A DNA stretch of 64,000 nucleotides from NCBI GenBank assembly GCA_001792895.1, contig MARA01000029.1, forward strand, positions 310,001 to 374,000, written 5' to 3'. Each line of letters opens with the position of its first letter. The stretch's first letter is position 1. Below, piece by piece: positions 34,979 to 47,014 of this stretch. The notes below the pieces were generated by a model. That model made no database searches. It was not told the DNA's origin and saw nothing but the letters and a program-made list of their open reading frames with translations. This DNA is from Lentinus brumalis. Taxonomy: Eukaryota > Basidiomycota > Agaricomycetes > Polyporales > Polyporaceae. A program made the position numbers and the translations under genes.

Positions 34979-36423
34979 ATGAACGTTCTTCAGCACATGC
35001 TCCTCACAGTCTGCCGCTTCTTCCTGTACCTCCTACGACCATTCCTCTCAGCCTATCACTTCGTCCTATACCACATGATTGACGGCATACAGAAGTTGGC
35101 AGCGAGGATACGTGGTCCAAGCGGGCCATCCGGTAGCCACAGTTCGTCTAGAACCATCCGTCCCAGATATCACGACCGCATCGATGTTGCAGCCTTCAGC
35201 AGCGCACTGGATGTCAAGGACCGGGAGCTCGACCGACGAGAGAAGAAGTTGGAGGAGGTTCAGGGGTTGTTAGAGAGGGAGAGGGAGAGCGGGCGGAAGT
35301 GGAAGGAGCAATGCGAAAGTACGCGCGCCGAGAACCAGCAGCTCCGAGCTCGTCTGAGCGAATCCGAGGGCAACGCTAAACGTAGCGCAGCAACCCTCTC
35401 GGAGCTGCAGCGCGCGAACGCGCACCTCGAGAAGGAGCGACGTGTCATTGCAGCCATGCTGGAGACGCGCACCTCCGAACTCAAAGAGGCACAGACGTTC
35501 CTGACGAAGGCGGATGACGTCCCCGACAGCGAGGTCCTGCGCGCGGTCGACGCGCTGAACTCGAAGATCTTCCAAACTGCAGCGTCCATCGCCGAAGCTC
35601 CGCAGTTCCGCTACGGCAGCGAAGACGTCGACGCAGCTGAACACGCTGCGCGGAAGCTGGAGCGGGACGGCTGGCTCGGACCCCACGTTCTATCGGCCCT
35701 CCGTTCGATCGACCACACAAACGACTCCGTTCTGGTGCAGACCGCCCTGCAAGCGAGCATGACCATGTATGTGCGATGGCTGGCCATGAGTTGGGACCTG
35801 GGCTATTACGACCCGGAGGGGTTACTCCACAAACTGTACTCGGAAGTGAGGCGACGAGGTACGTACCAGAACGGCGCCGATACGAGCAACATACTGAGAA
35901 TTCCTATCCAGTGCCTCAGTCGGTCGCGGGTCGTTGGCGTGCTCTCTGCCGCGAGAGCGCGAAGGCCATCGCTGGTGTAGGAGATGCGGAGCACGAGCGG
36001 CACGCCAAGAAGCTTGCGAGACTCGCTGCTGATGTGCTTGTCGCCTGCCGCGTATCTGGTCCGCCCGAGGCCGTGTACTCCACGGTCAGGAAGGCGTTCG
36101 CATCTCCACTTCGCGAGATAGCAGAACGTACACTCGACTTCCAGCAGATCTCGGGCGAGATCATACTATCCTGCGATCTCATCGCGGTCGAAGTAGTCCC
36201 CGAGACTGTCTTTGATCCGGTGACGATGGACGACGAATGGGGCGATCCGAAGGCGTCACCGTCTGCCGGGCAGGTGCTTTGCACGACTCAGCTGGGGTTG
36301 ACGAGAGAGGAGAAGAAGGCCGAAGATACTCAGAAGACGCTGCTCAGAAAGCCCAAGGTCGTCTTGAAGAGCATGCTGGAGCAATTATGGGACGAGATGT
36401 CAAACGTGGAGGGAAGGGTTTGA
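34979..36423 (+). CDS. Coiled-coil protein of pair F
   Basis: Exons 34979-35858 and 35912-36423 (53 nt intron) give 463 aa. An in-frame ATG also exists at 34937, but pair A has GTG there. The ATG at 34979 is the one both copies share, so it is preferred. Residues 1-45 (MNVLQHMLLTVCRFFLYLL...) form a hydrophobic anchor. The coiled coil runs from about residue 65 to 190. The signatures are FLTKADDVPDSEVLR, LNSKIFQTAA, VPQSVAGRW, LCTTQLGLT and LLRKPKVVL. The sequence is very close to the partner in pair A, but the C-terminus runs ten residues further (WDEMSNVEGRV) because the stop codon after LEQL is lost. Confidence 0.92.
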
Positions 36424-37516
36424 TGAGACCTCACCCTCAGAGCTAGACAGCACACCCACTCATCACACTCCAGCTTCCCGGTCGTTTGTACATTCCACGC
36501 CATGACTGGGACGAGAGGGTTCGAGGTGCAGAGACTCACTCTGTACGCAGATTGTCGAGGCCCTGTATGAGGTCGCGGAGATACGAAGTGCGAGTGCGAC
36601 TTTATGCATTCGAGTATACACACATACCTTGTCACTTGCTACCACCAGAATATGTTCACCCCCACAACTTCGTCCACAGTTGTCGCGATGACAAGCCTCT
36701 GTTCACGAATTCCTCACCAGTACTCTACTTCTTCAACTTCTTGGGTACCCGGACGCCGCTGGTACCTTGCAGTTACCGCACAAGCAAAAGAGAAAGCTCA
36801 TAAAATGGTAACATCAGAGAGTTGAGTGACATGAAAACGGCAGAGTTGTGCAGATTGTGGTGGTCGGGACTCGGAAGTTTGTCCGAAGCCGTCTGCAGCC
36901 GTGCGCGCCTTCCGGCGTCTACGTTGCCAGATTGAGTGAACGCCCGAAGAGCTTGCTTCTAGATTGACAATGACAGAACCACCAATCTCACATCCCCAAC
37001 GTTACCTACATCACTCCAAGCCAGGTAGAGTCAAACAGTCAAGTATGGAGAGAAGTCATGAAATCAGAGCCGGTCAGGAAGAATCTCGACTTCAGAATGA
37101 AGGTCGATGACTCGATCAGAGTCTCGGACGAGGCGATTCCTGGTGTTTACTGTGATAGCGATTCAGGCCGATGTATTCTCGAACAAGAAAGGATTTGGAA
37201 TGCCGGCGACCGGCGTAGAACGGTTCGAGTCACGCGGGCCGAGTGATACCGCAGTGCGTTCGTTCTTTAGTCTACGACATATAAGAACGGACGTTCGCCC
37301 GAGTTTCCCTCTTCTCTCTCCCGTTCTGCAGTAGACTTGTCAGATCCACTCTGCTGCTTTTGCGGTAGCGGCACATAACGACTTCTTGCTCAGGGTCGTC
37401 GAGCCATCGCCGTTTCAAGTTCCAAGCCATACCCATCGCTGCAAGCAAGCTCTTGACAGGTATGATCCTCCATTGATGAGATGCTTACACGATGCGTACT
37501 CAGGCTGCGCAATAGA
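36424..37516. other. Gene-free stretch, end of the inverted duplication
   Basis: The first 300 bp continue the inverted match to 1250-1450 (for example CATACCTTGT.ACTTGCTACCA and CAACTTCGTCCA.AGTTGTCG). After about 36720 the match ends. Nothing else coding was recognised up to the F-box gene. A possible 5' UTR intron (GTATGATCC...CAATAG) ends just before its ATG. Confidence 0.55.
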
Positions 37517-38907
37517 ATGAATCAGTACAAAACACCCCCTCCAGAGATCCTCGCCGAGATCTTCGACAACCTTCGTGACGATCGTGCAGCGCTGCGGGCC
37601 TGCTCGCTGGTATGTGGGAGCTGGGAACCCGCTGCCAGATATCATCTCTTCAAGACCACCATGTCGGTCTCGCCGGAGAAAGCTCCTCTGAACGAGTTAA
37701 GTCCCACGACGACATAGCTCGACGCATCAACCACTTCGCTTTGTCCGGCTGCCGCGATGTCAGCTTCGCAAACCTCGAGGCCCTATTGAAGCCCCTCACA
37801 AGCTTACGCACACTGGACCTCACCAACCTCTCTATCTCCAGGCCTTTGTCCTCCGAGCCCGAGGTCGTGACTGGGCCAGTCGTGCCAGCTCTCGCTACCT
37901 TGAGCATCAAGGATTACAACGTCATTGAGCAGGGCGTAGACATCTTCCGCCTACTCAGCCTCTTCGGTGAGATCGACGACCTACATTTATCCGCTCGCCA
38001 ACCCTCCAGCACTCGCCGAGGCACCCGCAACCTCGATGACCTCGAGAGCCGCATCGAACTCATTCTACACTCACCCGCTCAGATCACCAACCTCACGATG
38101 GGGTCGCTCCCGCTTCATTTCTTCGCTCAACTATGCCATCCGTGGTCACGCCCATTCTGGGCCAGTGTGCGCAGTATATCCGTGGAGGATGGGCTCACTT
38201 CCTGGGCTGAGATTAAGCAACTCGGGAAGGTGTTCTCGGCGCACCCAACTCAATTCCACCGAATAGTTCTCAAGGCGTCGCACAAACTCGTCGTTCCCCC
38301 GGACACATCCCTCGGTGGTGCATCCGGTTATCACAGAATCGCATTCCTGCTGGGACTCGCCGCCAACCCGTTTCTACCCAGTGTTCCAAACCACATCAGT
38401 GCGTATCTGTGTCTGATCGTACATCATGCCGCTCACGGCACGTTTTTTGGTGCAGAGGACATGAAGAAGCAGTGGAAGCTGCTCCGCCTTAGGCAGTGCG
38501 AAGCTCTCGACGGCCTCACAGTCACGCTCGATCACTCCGACGAAGAGAGCCATGGCCATGGCTGGGAGGTCTTCAGCACAACTGTCGACCTCCTCGCTCA
38601 CCTTCCGAGCTGCGTACTGCAAGTTCGGATCACTATGGTGCCAAACTTCAACACCGCCCAACTCGTCGGCATCGGGTCGACTCAGCCTCCGACAATCTTG
38701 TTAGAGGTGCTCAACTGGCAATCCCTTGACAAGGTCCTGTCCGTGCCGAGATTTAAACGCGTGAAGATCGTCCTCGAAATTGTCAGGCTCATGAATACTC
38801 AATTTTCCAGACAGCGGTACTTGCAAGTCTTGGACAACATCAGAGACCGCCTGCCTCTCCTCTCCTCCCGCAACATGCTCGCCTTCGCTGTTTGCGACAG
38901 GAACTGA
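37517..38907 (+). CDS. F-box / leucine-rich-repeat-like protein, frame break after the F-box
   Basis: The F-box reads from the ATG at 37517: PPPEILAEIFDNLRDDRAAL then ACSLV, typical of basidiomycete F-box proteins that bind Skp1 in SCF ubiquitin ligases. At about 37696 the frame must shift: it would end at NELSPTTT, while the next frame carries on with DIARRINHFALSG and stays open to 38907. It has one 57 nt intron (38399-38455), shared with two related genes downstream. The second half has leucine-rich spacing and ends LLSSRNMLAFAV, as in the copy at 42181. A 13 bp loss relative to the 39.5 kb copy explains the break. It may be a recent pseudogene, or the break may be bypassed. Target unknown. 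Confidence 0.65.
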
Positions 38908-39522
38908 GGCGATGGTGCGTTCCTGGGCCGCTGCTTGTTCACCTCACGCGTTCACGTTTCTTACCTGCGCCCTCTTACAGCCGCTTCCGGGTTGCGTCGT
39001 GAATAGTCCATGTCCTCCCGCGTCGTGTACTCCCACATGGATAGTCTCACCTTAAGCTTCGTTCTCATCTACGTGCTACGTAATTTTCTCTTTTTCAAGA
39101 GCTTATGACAGTGCTTGGTACATCCGGTGTACACCGTAGACGTCAAGTTCATGTGTTACGACAGTCAATACAATAGCTTGCCGTCGATCCAAGCTGATTT
39201 CATCTTGGCAATAGAATCTACATAGATGTCATCTGCGTTGCTATGTAGATGACTCGGCGTTCAAAAGAAGTCGATAAGGGCGGGAGAACCAGGGAGAACC
39301 TCGCGGACTCGTGAGACATCCCATACCACGGTTGCCTTCGGGCCTTTGTTTGCCTTTGTACTTCTTTCTCCGTCACTCCGACCGGCAAGCGCGGGATTCG
39401 TGAACTCTCCTTCGTCCTCCTTCGTCCTCCTCGCACTTGCTACGGACCCGTAAGCTCTCATTCCACCTTGAAGAAACACAGTGTCCTGATGATAGCAGGG
39501 TTCCAGCTAATTCGTACACAAC
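38908..39522. other. Gene-free spacer
   Basis: About 600 bp of 3' flank and promoter between two F-box copies. TCCTTCGTCC occurs in tandem near 39409. No gene is seen. Confidence 0.5.
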
Positions 39523-39999
39523 ATGTTCACCGTGACACCAATCCGGTCGCTTCAAGATTTTCGCAGAGATAAGTACAGGTATGATCAGTTTGAGTCGACT
39601 GTCCTTCCTATTGTCATGCTTATTCTACGATAGAATGCGCAGTAGCCAGCATGGGCAGTATACTATACCTGCGGAGATTACAGACACAATTATCGACCAC
39701 CTTCACGACAACCGCAGGGCTCTAAAGGCCTGCTCGTTGGTTCGCAGAGACTGGAAACCCGCTGCAAGACTCCACCTGTTCAACTCCATGTCTGCTGCTC
39801 CGGAGAAGTGTTCCTTTAACGAGACGGTCGCCTTTCTCGTGTCGAAGGTCGACATTGCCCCCACATCGAACACTTCTCTTTGTCCGGCTACCGCGGGATC
39901 AGCTTCGCCGACCTCGAAGCGCTTCTGAAGACCCTCCCCAACTTGCGCACGCTGACCATCAGCGGTGTCTACATTTCCAAGTCGTTGTCCGACCCTGAA

Positions 40000-40010
40000 C
40001 ACTATGCGCC
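40000..40010 (+). repeat. Left terminal inverted repeat of the CACTA element
   Basis: CACTATGCGCC, preceded by the target duplication GAA at 39997-39999. Confidence 0.9.
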
Positions 40011-41119
40011 CAAAAGATCGTGATTGGGCTGACCTTGCTTCGTGAAATTAAGAAATCACGTCGCAAGTTCGTGCGGAATTCGTGAACCGAAAAGTTCGTG
40101 AAAGTCTTCGTGACTGCTACGACGGCGATATACACGTAGTTACTTCGTGCAACCTACGAAGGTACTCCCCTCGCGTGGGAATCGTTCAATGAGCCCTCCG
40201 AGTGAAGTCTCACGGGACCTGCCCTAAAGCTGCCCCCAGCAACCTGCTGTCGCGAGTCTCATCTCTGTCAGCGTCTCTCGTCGACGTGTCTCTCGGTGTC
40301 GACGTGACTGGACCTCGTCTCTCGCTCTCCCTGTCCTGGTACTCGGTCTCTTCTGGACTGCGTGACTCCGACTCTCTGAGTGCTCCGCTTGGTTGGTCTG
40401 CCGATGCTGGTGCTTGCTTCTGCCTGCTGTGACGACTCCCGAGGACCTGCACACCCTTCTATTGTCTGCGCTGCTCGCGGCTGGATTCTCTGCATCTGGG
40501 ACCCTCTGGGATGTCGTCAAGGCAGCGTTGGGGAGCCGAGTTCTAGGCAGCAGCCATGGGTGCGTCGTATGTCCGCCTCGTTGTTCCGGCTCGAGGTCAT
40601 GCCCATCTGGTACGTAGTCTGCCTCGGCGTACCACACCTTTTAATGATCCTGACGTCGAGCTTCTTCCAGATCCATCGAGCTGCAGTACATATCGCCCTC
40701 GATGATGCTACCGTTGGGCAGGGCAGACGTATATCTAGTCCCTCGGTGGTCGCCATTGGGCTGCACCCGGAGTTGTAGTGCAGGTGTTTATGTGTATTAC
40801 ATATACTGGTGTACGTGTAGTAGTATTACAATCTATTCTATATCAACCACAGAACCATACCGTGTGCGCAGCAACCAGACCGCTACTTTACCGCAACCAC
40901 CTGCTTCGCAAAATTCACGGCATTACATCGTGATTGCTACGACCTAGTCGTGAACACTGTCTTCGTGACCGTGGACAAAAATGCCATGAAATTCACGAAT
41001 TCCATCACGAACATAGCATTACGGGCGCTCCATGAGAACTTCGTGCTATACATGAGGTATGCTCGTTAAGTTTACGAAGATGAAGTACTGAACAAGTTCG
41101 TAGTAATTACGAAGTTTCA

Positions 41120-41130
41120 GGCGCATAGTG
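41120..41130 (-). repeat. Right terminal inverted repeat of the CACTA element
   Basis: GGCGCATAGTG, the exact reverse complement of the left end, followed by GAA at 41131-41133. Confidence 0.9.
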
Positions 41131-42480
41131 GAAGTCACGACTGCGTCGGCTCCCTCTACGCCAGCATCTCTCGACACCTTGCGCATCAAGGAGTGCAACG
41201 TTATTGAGGAGGGAGTCGACACCTTCTTTCTCCTGCTTTGCCTCTTCAGCCGCATCGACCACCTGTACATCTCCACCTGGCGAGGCTCCGGTCTCGTTCG
41301 AAGTTCCAGGGACCTCGACGATTTTGAGGACCGCATGGAATTCATATTTCCTCCCCACGTTCAGATTCTCAATCTCACGCTAGGGTCGCTCCCCATGAAG
41401 TTTCTTGCCCAGCTCTGTCATCCGTGGTCCCTCCCGTTCTGGAAATCCATCCACAACATTGACCTCCAAGGCGTTGCCGCATCTTGGGCGGAGATCAAAC
41501 AGCTAGGAAATTTGTTCACCTCCCACGGTTCCCAGCTTCGCCGGGTATCCATCAAGGCATCTCCCAGCTTGGTGCAGCCCGAAGGACATGTGCGTACCGT
41601 GAGGCCGCTGGGCCTGGGTGTTTACTTCAACACCGATCTGCCTCCTGTCCCGGCTCAAATCAGTGCGTATTACTACAGATCATCGTCGGAGCGTTCTTGA
41701 CAGGCCCTTACTTCCAGGAGACACGAAGAAGGACTGGAAGGCGCTGCGCCTCAAAGAGTGCGCGGCGCTTGAGGCCTTCACACTTATCCTCGACCACAAG
41801 AGCGACGATGACCATCGGGTAGGCCGAGAGACCTTCAGTATCGCCGTCGACCTCCTCACGCACCTGCCAAGTCACGTTCGACAAGTACGCATCGACATGA
41901 TTCCCCGCTTCAATGGCGAACGAATGGACCCGTTGATATTCGACACCAGGCCTTTCGAATCTCCTCCGGCGAAGCTGCTCTTTGAAGACCTCGACTGGCA
42001 GACCCTGGATAAGGTGCTGTCCGCTCCGAGGTTCGACAACCTGACCGTCATCCTCGAAGTCGTGAGGCTCAAGGATACGTTCACTAGACGGCGGTCCTGG
42101 GCGGTCGTGGACAACATCAGAGACTATCTGCCTCTCCTCTCCTCGCGCAATATGCTCGCGTTTGCTGTGCGCGACGAGTGAAGGTGGATCACAGTGCATT
42201 TCCCTGTATGCCTCGCCGCACACAGATCTAATCGGCAAGGACGAAGACTTTCTCCTCGATCATCTTGTATATCCAGTCCTCTAATCGAGCACTGATATTG
42301 TCTCCCGTGATTCTTACGCTTCAATGGACCTCCTCTGTGTATAAGAGCTCGAGTAAAAGCAAATGAATAGAAATACATTGATAGTGAGGTATTCTCCTGC
42401 GTCAGCAACCTTCGAGTCTACGGCGATACTAAGCAAACACGCCCTCTACGTGCACATCTGTAGCGAGACAGCCAGCAAGT

Positions 42481-45400
42481 CTAACGAGCGATCCTGTCGA
42501 AGCTCTGGGGAATCTAGAGGAAGAAGATGTGAGCAATAGTCGCCAAACAGTCAGGACGACACGCTGCAACGCACCTTCCAACCATGGGTCATCGCAGCGC
42601 GCCTGTATCCTTCCATTGCCTCCTGCATCCCATACGGTCTGCAACAGGTATGCCATGCAGTCAGCGCCTCGACAAAAGACCACAGTTCACAACTTACGAG
42701 TCCCAGTTCGAAGCCAACCGCGCCGGCTTCGGATCCAGGTTGGAAATGGCAAGTTTGATCTGGAGCAGGATCGCGGAGATGCTAATGGACATAGAGATGT
42801 CAGTACGAGCAGCGATGAGCGCAGATGGTCGCCGCACCTGTAACTGGGAAGCCACCCTGTGCACGTCATAGGCGTCAGATTACAGAAGCAGAGAAAGGAC
42901 ATTGCGATCGACTCACCATCAGCGGTCAAGAGGTCCATACACATCGAACCTCCTACGTGAGCGCGAGCATCAGCAAAGTAATGCGAGATCGGAACCACCC
43001 ATAGGCGTCGACCCACCAAGAGTAACATGGCCACCGCCACCCTGACAGAAGCGAAGATGTGAGTGAAGTTCATGCACGCGAGCAAAGGAGCATACCTGGC
43101 TAAAACCCAAGAAGCGTGGCTTGAGGATGCGGAAAAACGGAGGAGCGTGCGGGAAGCCCGCGGGGAAGCGTATCTCGAACACAAGCGAGTTCACGCCGCT
43201 GGATATCTGGACGTCAGAGTGTATGTGAAGCGCCAGCGAACACACGACGCACCACTTCTGCATGTCCTTCGCGATAGGCAGATCCTTGTCGAACGAGTGC
43301 AGCTCCACAATCCACTGGTACAGGTTGTCGCCGATCAGGTCCTCGGGCATGTACCACCCCAAGTCCTTTAGGCTCTTTGCCGCCTTCTGCTCCTTGAGGA
43401 GCGCCTTCAGCTCTCTCTGCAACGCCGTGGTGGCCTGGATAGAGGACTCTGTGGGTGGCGGAATGAGATGTTCTATCGCCTGCAGGACCCATTCGCGGTC
43501 GTGCCGCCAATCGTCCGCAATCGTCATCGCAGCATCCTCCTCAACAGGTTGCGTCGGCTGCGCGGGCGGTAGGGCGTCGAATATGGATAGGTCGTCCTCA
43601 TCGTAGTTGATAGGAATGAACTCCTCGCGCCTCGCCGCCAGTATCTTCTCCAGAGCGTGCGTCGGCTCGGGGATGCGGATCCACTTCTGGCTAAGCGTGA
43701 GGGGATGGCTGGGGTCCAACGGAACGTAAGGGATCGAATTGTCCACGTTCTCCTCGGGAGGTGGGGCTTGACTCGTATACATAAAGGGATTGTAAGCGGG
43801 AGCAGAGTTACTGGTGCTTGCGTTGGGATTCACGTAACCGCTACCCTTGACTAGAAGGTACCGGCTGCAAGCTGGTCGGTCACAGGCATGATCAGACAAC
43901 GACAATTGAACGTACCAGATGATCCAGTCGGTCTTGTCGACCACGAAGTACGGGTTGGTAGAGACGAACTTGTTCGGCAGGTTGACGATCTCTGCAAGGG
44001 CGACGCAGTTCGTCACACGAGAGGCACTGTTTCGCCAGCAGCTCTGTGCTCCCGCGGAGTAGCTACTGGTCGAGATAGCGCCGTCCTTCGCGAAGTAGAC
44101 ACCTACACCCCTGTGAGAGGCCAATTGCACGGTCTAACGTAGACGGTTACCATGACCATACGCTCGTCCGTGAGCGACATTCTTGAACCAAAGGCCGTGA
44201 CGAATGATCTGCCACGACAATAAGCACATAAACGATCAATAGAGCTGATGCAGAGCACTCACCGAGTGCCAATTCTTCGCTGGAGACCCATGGAAAGCCT
44301 GTAGAACGGCGAGACATGAGCCGGGCACTATGTCGAGAGATGGGATATATATATACGTAGAGCGACGGGTATTGGCGAGCCCGAGGGCTTTCCGCTTGTG
44401 CTCGCTCAACCGCCTGTCGATACTTCGCCTCCGCGTCCGGTGCGCCGACACTGAACCTGAACTGCTTCCATTCCGGACCTATCAAGGGCAACACGCTCAG
44501 CGCACCCAAAAGCTTGGAGCCCAAGTATTGACCACATACCGATATTCTTGACTTGGTCCTCCTCCAACTGCAACTCTTCCAAGTGCGCGGTGCACGATGC
44601 AACACACCAACGCAGTACGGACCAGGCAGCCTCGGGAACCGACTTATCTAGATCTTGCAGACGAGGCTTCGCCCGTCCCGCTTTGCGAGGTTGCTGTAGG
44701 TGCTTCTTCATATCGGCAATCTGATCCGACAAGGTGAGCATGGTAGGTCGATCACAGGAGGCAAACTTCAAGGCTCACGGGGGGCAGCTTGTCGATCAAC
44801 TGCATCGTCGCGACTCGCATCTACCAAATGAAAATTAACCACAGCAGAGTCTACGACAAAAGAGTGCTTACATCGTTAGGACTGAGTTGATCGAACTCGT
44901 AGAGTCCCTCATAGTCTTTGTTCGCAACGGGTGCTGTCCGACATTCGACTCGCAGGCCCATGCCGACCGGAAGAGGCGCGTCTGGCGCCCCTTCTGCTAG
45001 CGCTACGTAAGCCAGCGATACGAGCAGGTCGACAGTCACCGGATTAGCACAGATCTCGTACTGCGAACGTGGTCAGGACCGGCGAAGGAAATTCGAACAA
45101 GGGCGCTGACCTCTAGCGACGGTCCTCGGTTGAGGGTATAGTACTGGTAGGTGCATAGCTTCGAGCTGCAGACGTATGGCTTGAGGGCATCGAGGTCCTC
45201 CTGTAGTGGTTGGTGGCACACCAGGCAGTAACGCGGGCAAAGCTACGAGCGCGATGAGCACACCGGTCGAACTCGTCGCTATGATCATTGCTTACCGTGA
45301 GGCGACGGATGAGGTATGAGAAAGCGACCAGGAGGATATTGACAGGTTTTGTCGTGTCGCGTTCGAGGAGAGGGTCTGCAGGAAGGACGTAGCTCCGCGA

Positions 45401-47014
45401 CAGGCGCATGTCGGCCTCGTCTTCACTACGTATGTACTGCAGATCCCGTCAACAGGCGCCTGCAATCATGCAGAACGATAATCACATACTGCTTCCCGCA
45501 ATCGCATGATGTCGCCAGCGGGCTGTTGAGTTCCCTCCACCTCCCACAGCAATCTCTCAGCACCGGCCCATCCAAGCTTATACTGAATACGAAACTGCAA
45601 TATGCGGAGGAAGTGTCCATTTAGTAGACTCTCCAGCGAAGAACTCAAACTGAAGGGGCGGAACCCAGCGGCGTGTTCCTCCGTATCCTCGGTGGCCTCG
45701 CCGTTGAGAGCGCCGACGTCATCCGTCGACGAATCCTCGTAGTCGAGGTAGTCGTCATCAAGGTATAGTGGCTCCTGAACAGGCTCGGGAGCTGGCTGCG
45801 CGTCGTACTCCTCCTTGAGTCCGTACTTCCGAATCGTCTCACTAGCATCTTCCTTCGTTGGCTTGTATTCAGAAGTGAGCCCAACGCGGAACTGCGGTGC
45901 GACTCCGTGGAAGTGGACACTTTGGGTGAACGTCGCATCATGCTCGACGAAAGGATACACGCCTCTGAGCCCGGAGACGAGGAGGGTGAGATGCTGTGCG
46001 CGCGACAGGAGGTGCTTGTCCCATGCCATGAGCGCGCGAGCCGAAATCGTGTCTGCAAGTGACTTTGCAGGCAACGAGACGGACAGCGCGAAGTCGTCGA
46101 CGCCGAACGGAATAAAGCCCGGGTAGTACCCGTACGCCACAATCTCATTGAAGTGTCTGGCAGCACCTGCGTAAGCTCACAGCGAGGGAGGAAAGCGAGA
46201 AAAGACATACCGCTGGAGCGCTGTTCGGTCGAACTTGCTGTTCCCGGGTTGCGCACCAAGCATACCCATGTCATCGTCTACATCGTACGCACCAAGGTCG
46301 TCATCGTCTTCGATGTCTTCGTCATCGTCTTCATCATCACTCTGAGCACGTTTCTTACTCGTGGCAACTCCTTTGGCCAACTTCTCAAGCAGACGCATCA
46401 GCGTCGTCTGGATGGTGGCGGAGCCATCCTCATGGATAGTCTCAGTCACCCGTGACACGTATCCTGGTAGATCGTCTTGGGATGAGCAGAAGAATGTGTG
46501 GTCTGAAGGATATTCAGAAGCATCTGAGACAGTCAAGATTAGCACGGTGATGGCATCGCCTAAAATGACCGTCACTCACCGGAGACAAGGATGGTCAGAG
46601 TGGCGACGTATTCTCCGTCCGAACGGGCGATCGCACAGTCGAAAGAACCGTCTTCTTCACCAGGAGCGACACCTGCAACCAAGTTCAGTACCTGGATCGC
46701 AAAGGGGGCGTCTCGGAAACATCCTCGTAGCGAGATGAGACAAAGAAGAGATGATAGTAACGGTTGAACGCTTCATCATCATCATCGCATACGGTGTATC
46801 GTTTGGTTAATCCGACAGCTTCCGGGGTGGTTTCGAAGTGAGAGAAGAAGGACGACGTACTCAGCAACCGCAGCCCCTGCACCTCAACTCCCTGCTCCGC
46901 TGCCTGCGACGCACTGCGTATATCGAACTGGAAACGCTTGCGCCCTCTGGCAGGTGCGTCGGGGTTGACCGCGGCCATGATGTCCATGAAGTTGGCGGTT
47001 CGTTTCGAAGGCAT
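42481..47014 (-). CDS. PARP catalytic domain fused to a UBE2Q-like E2 domain
   Basis: Twenty-one exons, 1113 aa, all phases closing; the 137 nt first intron (46860-46724) is the least certain. Order: N-terminal region (about 1-470) with SDASEYPSDHTFF and an acidic stretch (SDDEDDDEDIEDDDD). Next is a Cys motif CLVC...KPYVC...LC (about 478-507), then a PARP domain with FHGSPAKNWHS (His about 698) and GRAYGHGVYFA (Tyr about 729). A UBC core (about 993-1103) follows, with FEIRFPAGFPHAPPFFRI, GGGGHVTLGGSMCMDLLTADGW (catalytic Cys about 1040) and PYGMQEAMEG. The PARP half should move ADP-ribose from NAD+. No triad Glu is evident near TDWIICRYLL, so it is likely a mono-ADP-ribosyltransferase. The E2 half should carry ubiquitin. 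Exons: 47014-46861, 46723-46580, 46523-46211, 46156-45490, 45436-45296, 45242-45111, 45060-44872, 44820-44779, 44720-44540, 44478-44357, 44298-44263, 44208-44151, 44102-43916, 43864-43253, 43198-43096, 43041-43017, 42952-42917, 42856-42838, 42781-42698, 42638-42575, 42513-42481. Confidence 0.93.

Larger units (their letters stand above)
40000..41130. mobile_element. Non-autonomous CACTA-type DNA transposon, 1131 bp
   Basis: The ends are an 11 bp perfect inverted repeat, CACTATGCGCC (40000-40010) and GGCGCATAGTG (41120-41130). They are flanked by the 3 bp direct duplication GAA (39997-39999 and 41131-41133). The CACTA terminus plus a 3 bp duplication are the hallmarks of the CACTA/EnSpm superfamily. 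Both ends carry many copies of TTCGTGA or TCACGAA, as subterminal repeats of that group do. No transposase frame is present, so it needs a helper element. It lies inside an F-box gene and its ends are undecayed, so the insertion is probably young. Confidence 0.88.
39523..42181 (+). pseudogene. F-box / leucine-rich-repeat-like gene split by a transposon
   Basis: Exon 1 39523-39578, intron 39579-39633, then an F-box (PAEITDTIIDHLHDNRRALK, ACSLVRRDW). A 1 bp loss near 39866 (GCCCCCACATCG) shifts the frame; the next frame gives HIEHFSLSGYRGISFADLE. At 40000-41130 a CACTA-type element interrupts the gene. Joining the flanks after removing the element and one copy of the target duplication gives DPEVTTASAP, in frame and matching EPEVVTG of the 37.5 kb copy. 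A 55 nt intron (41663-41717) follows and the frame ends at 42181 with LLSSRNMLAFAVRDE. The host gene was therefore probably nearly intact when the element landed. Confidence 0.85.

Noticed and set aside
39406..39430. TCCTTCGTCC repeats as a possible regulatory array
   Set aside because: Two or three short copies only, with no wider pattern.
40202..40778. Open frames inside the CACTA element as a possible transposase
   Set aside because: They overlap on both strands, are under 140 codons and show no transposase motif.
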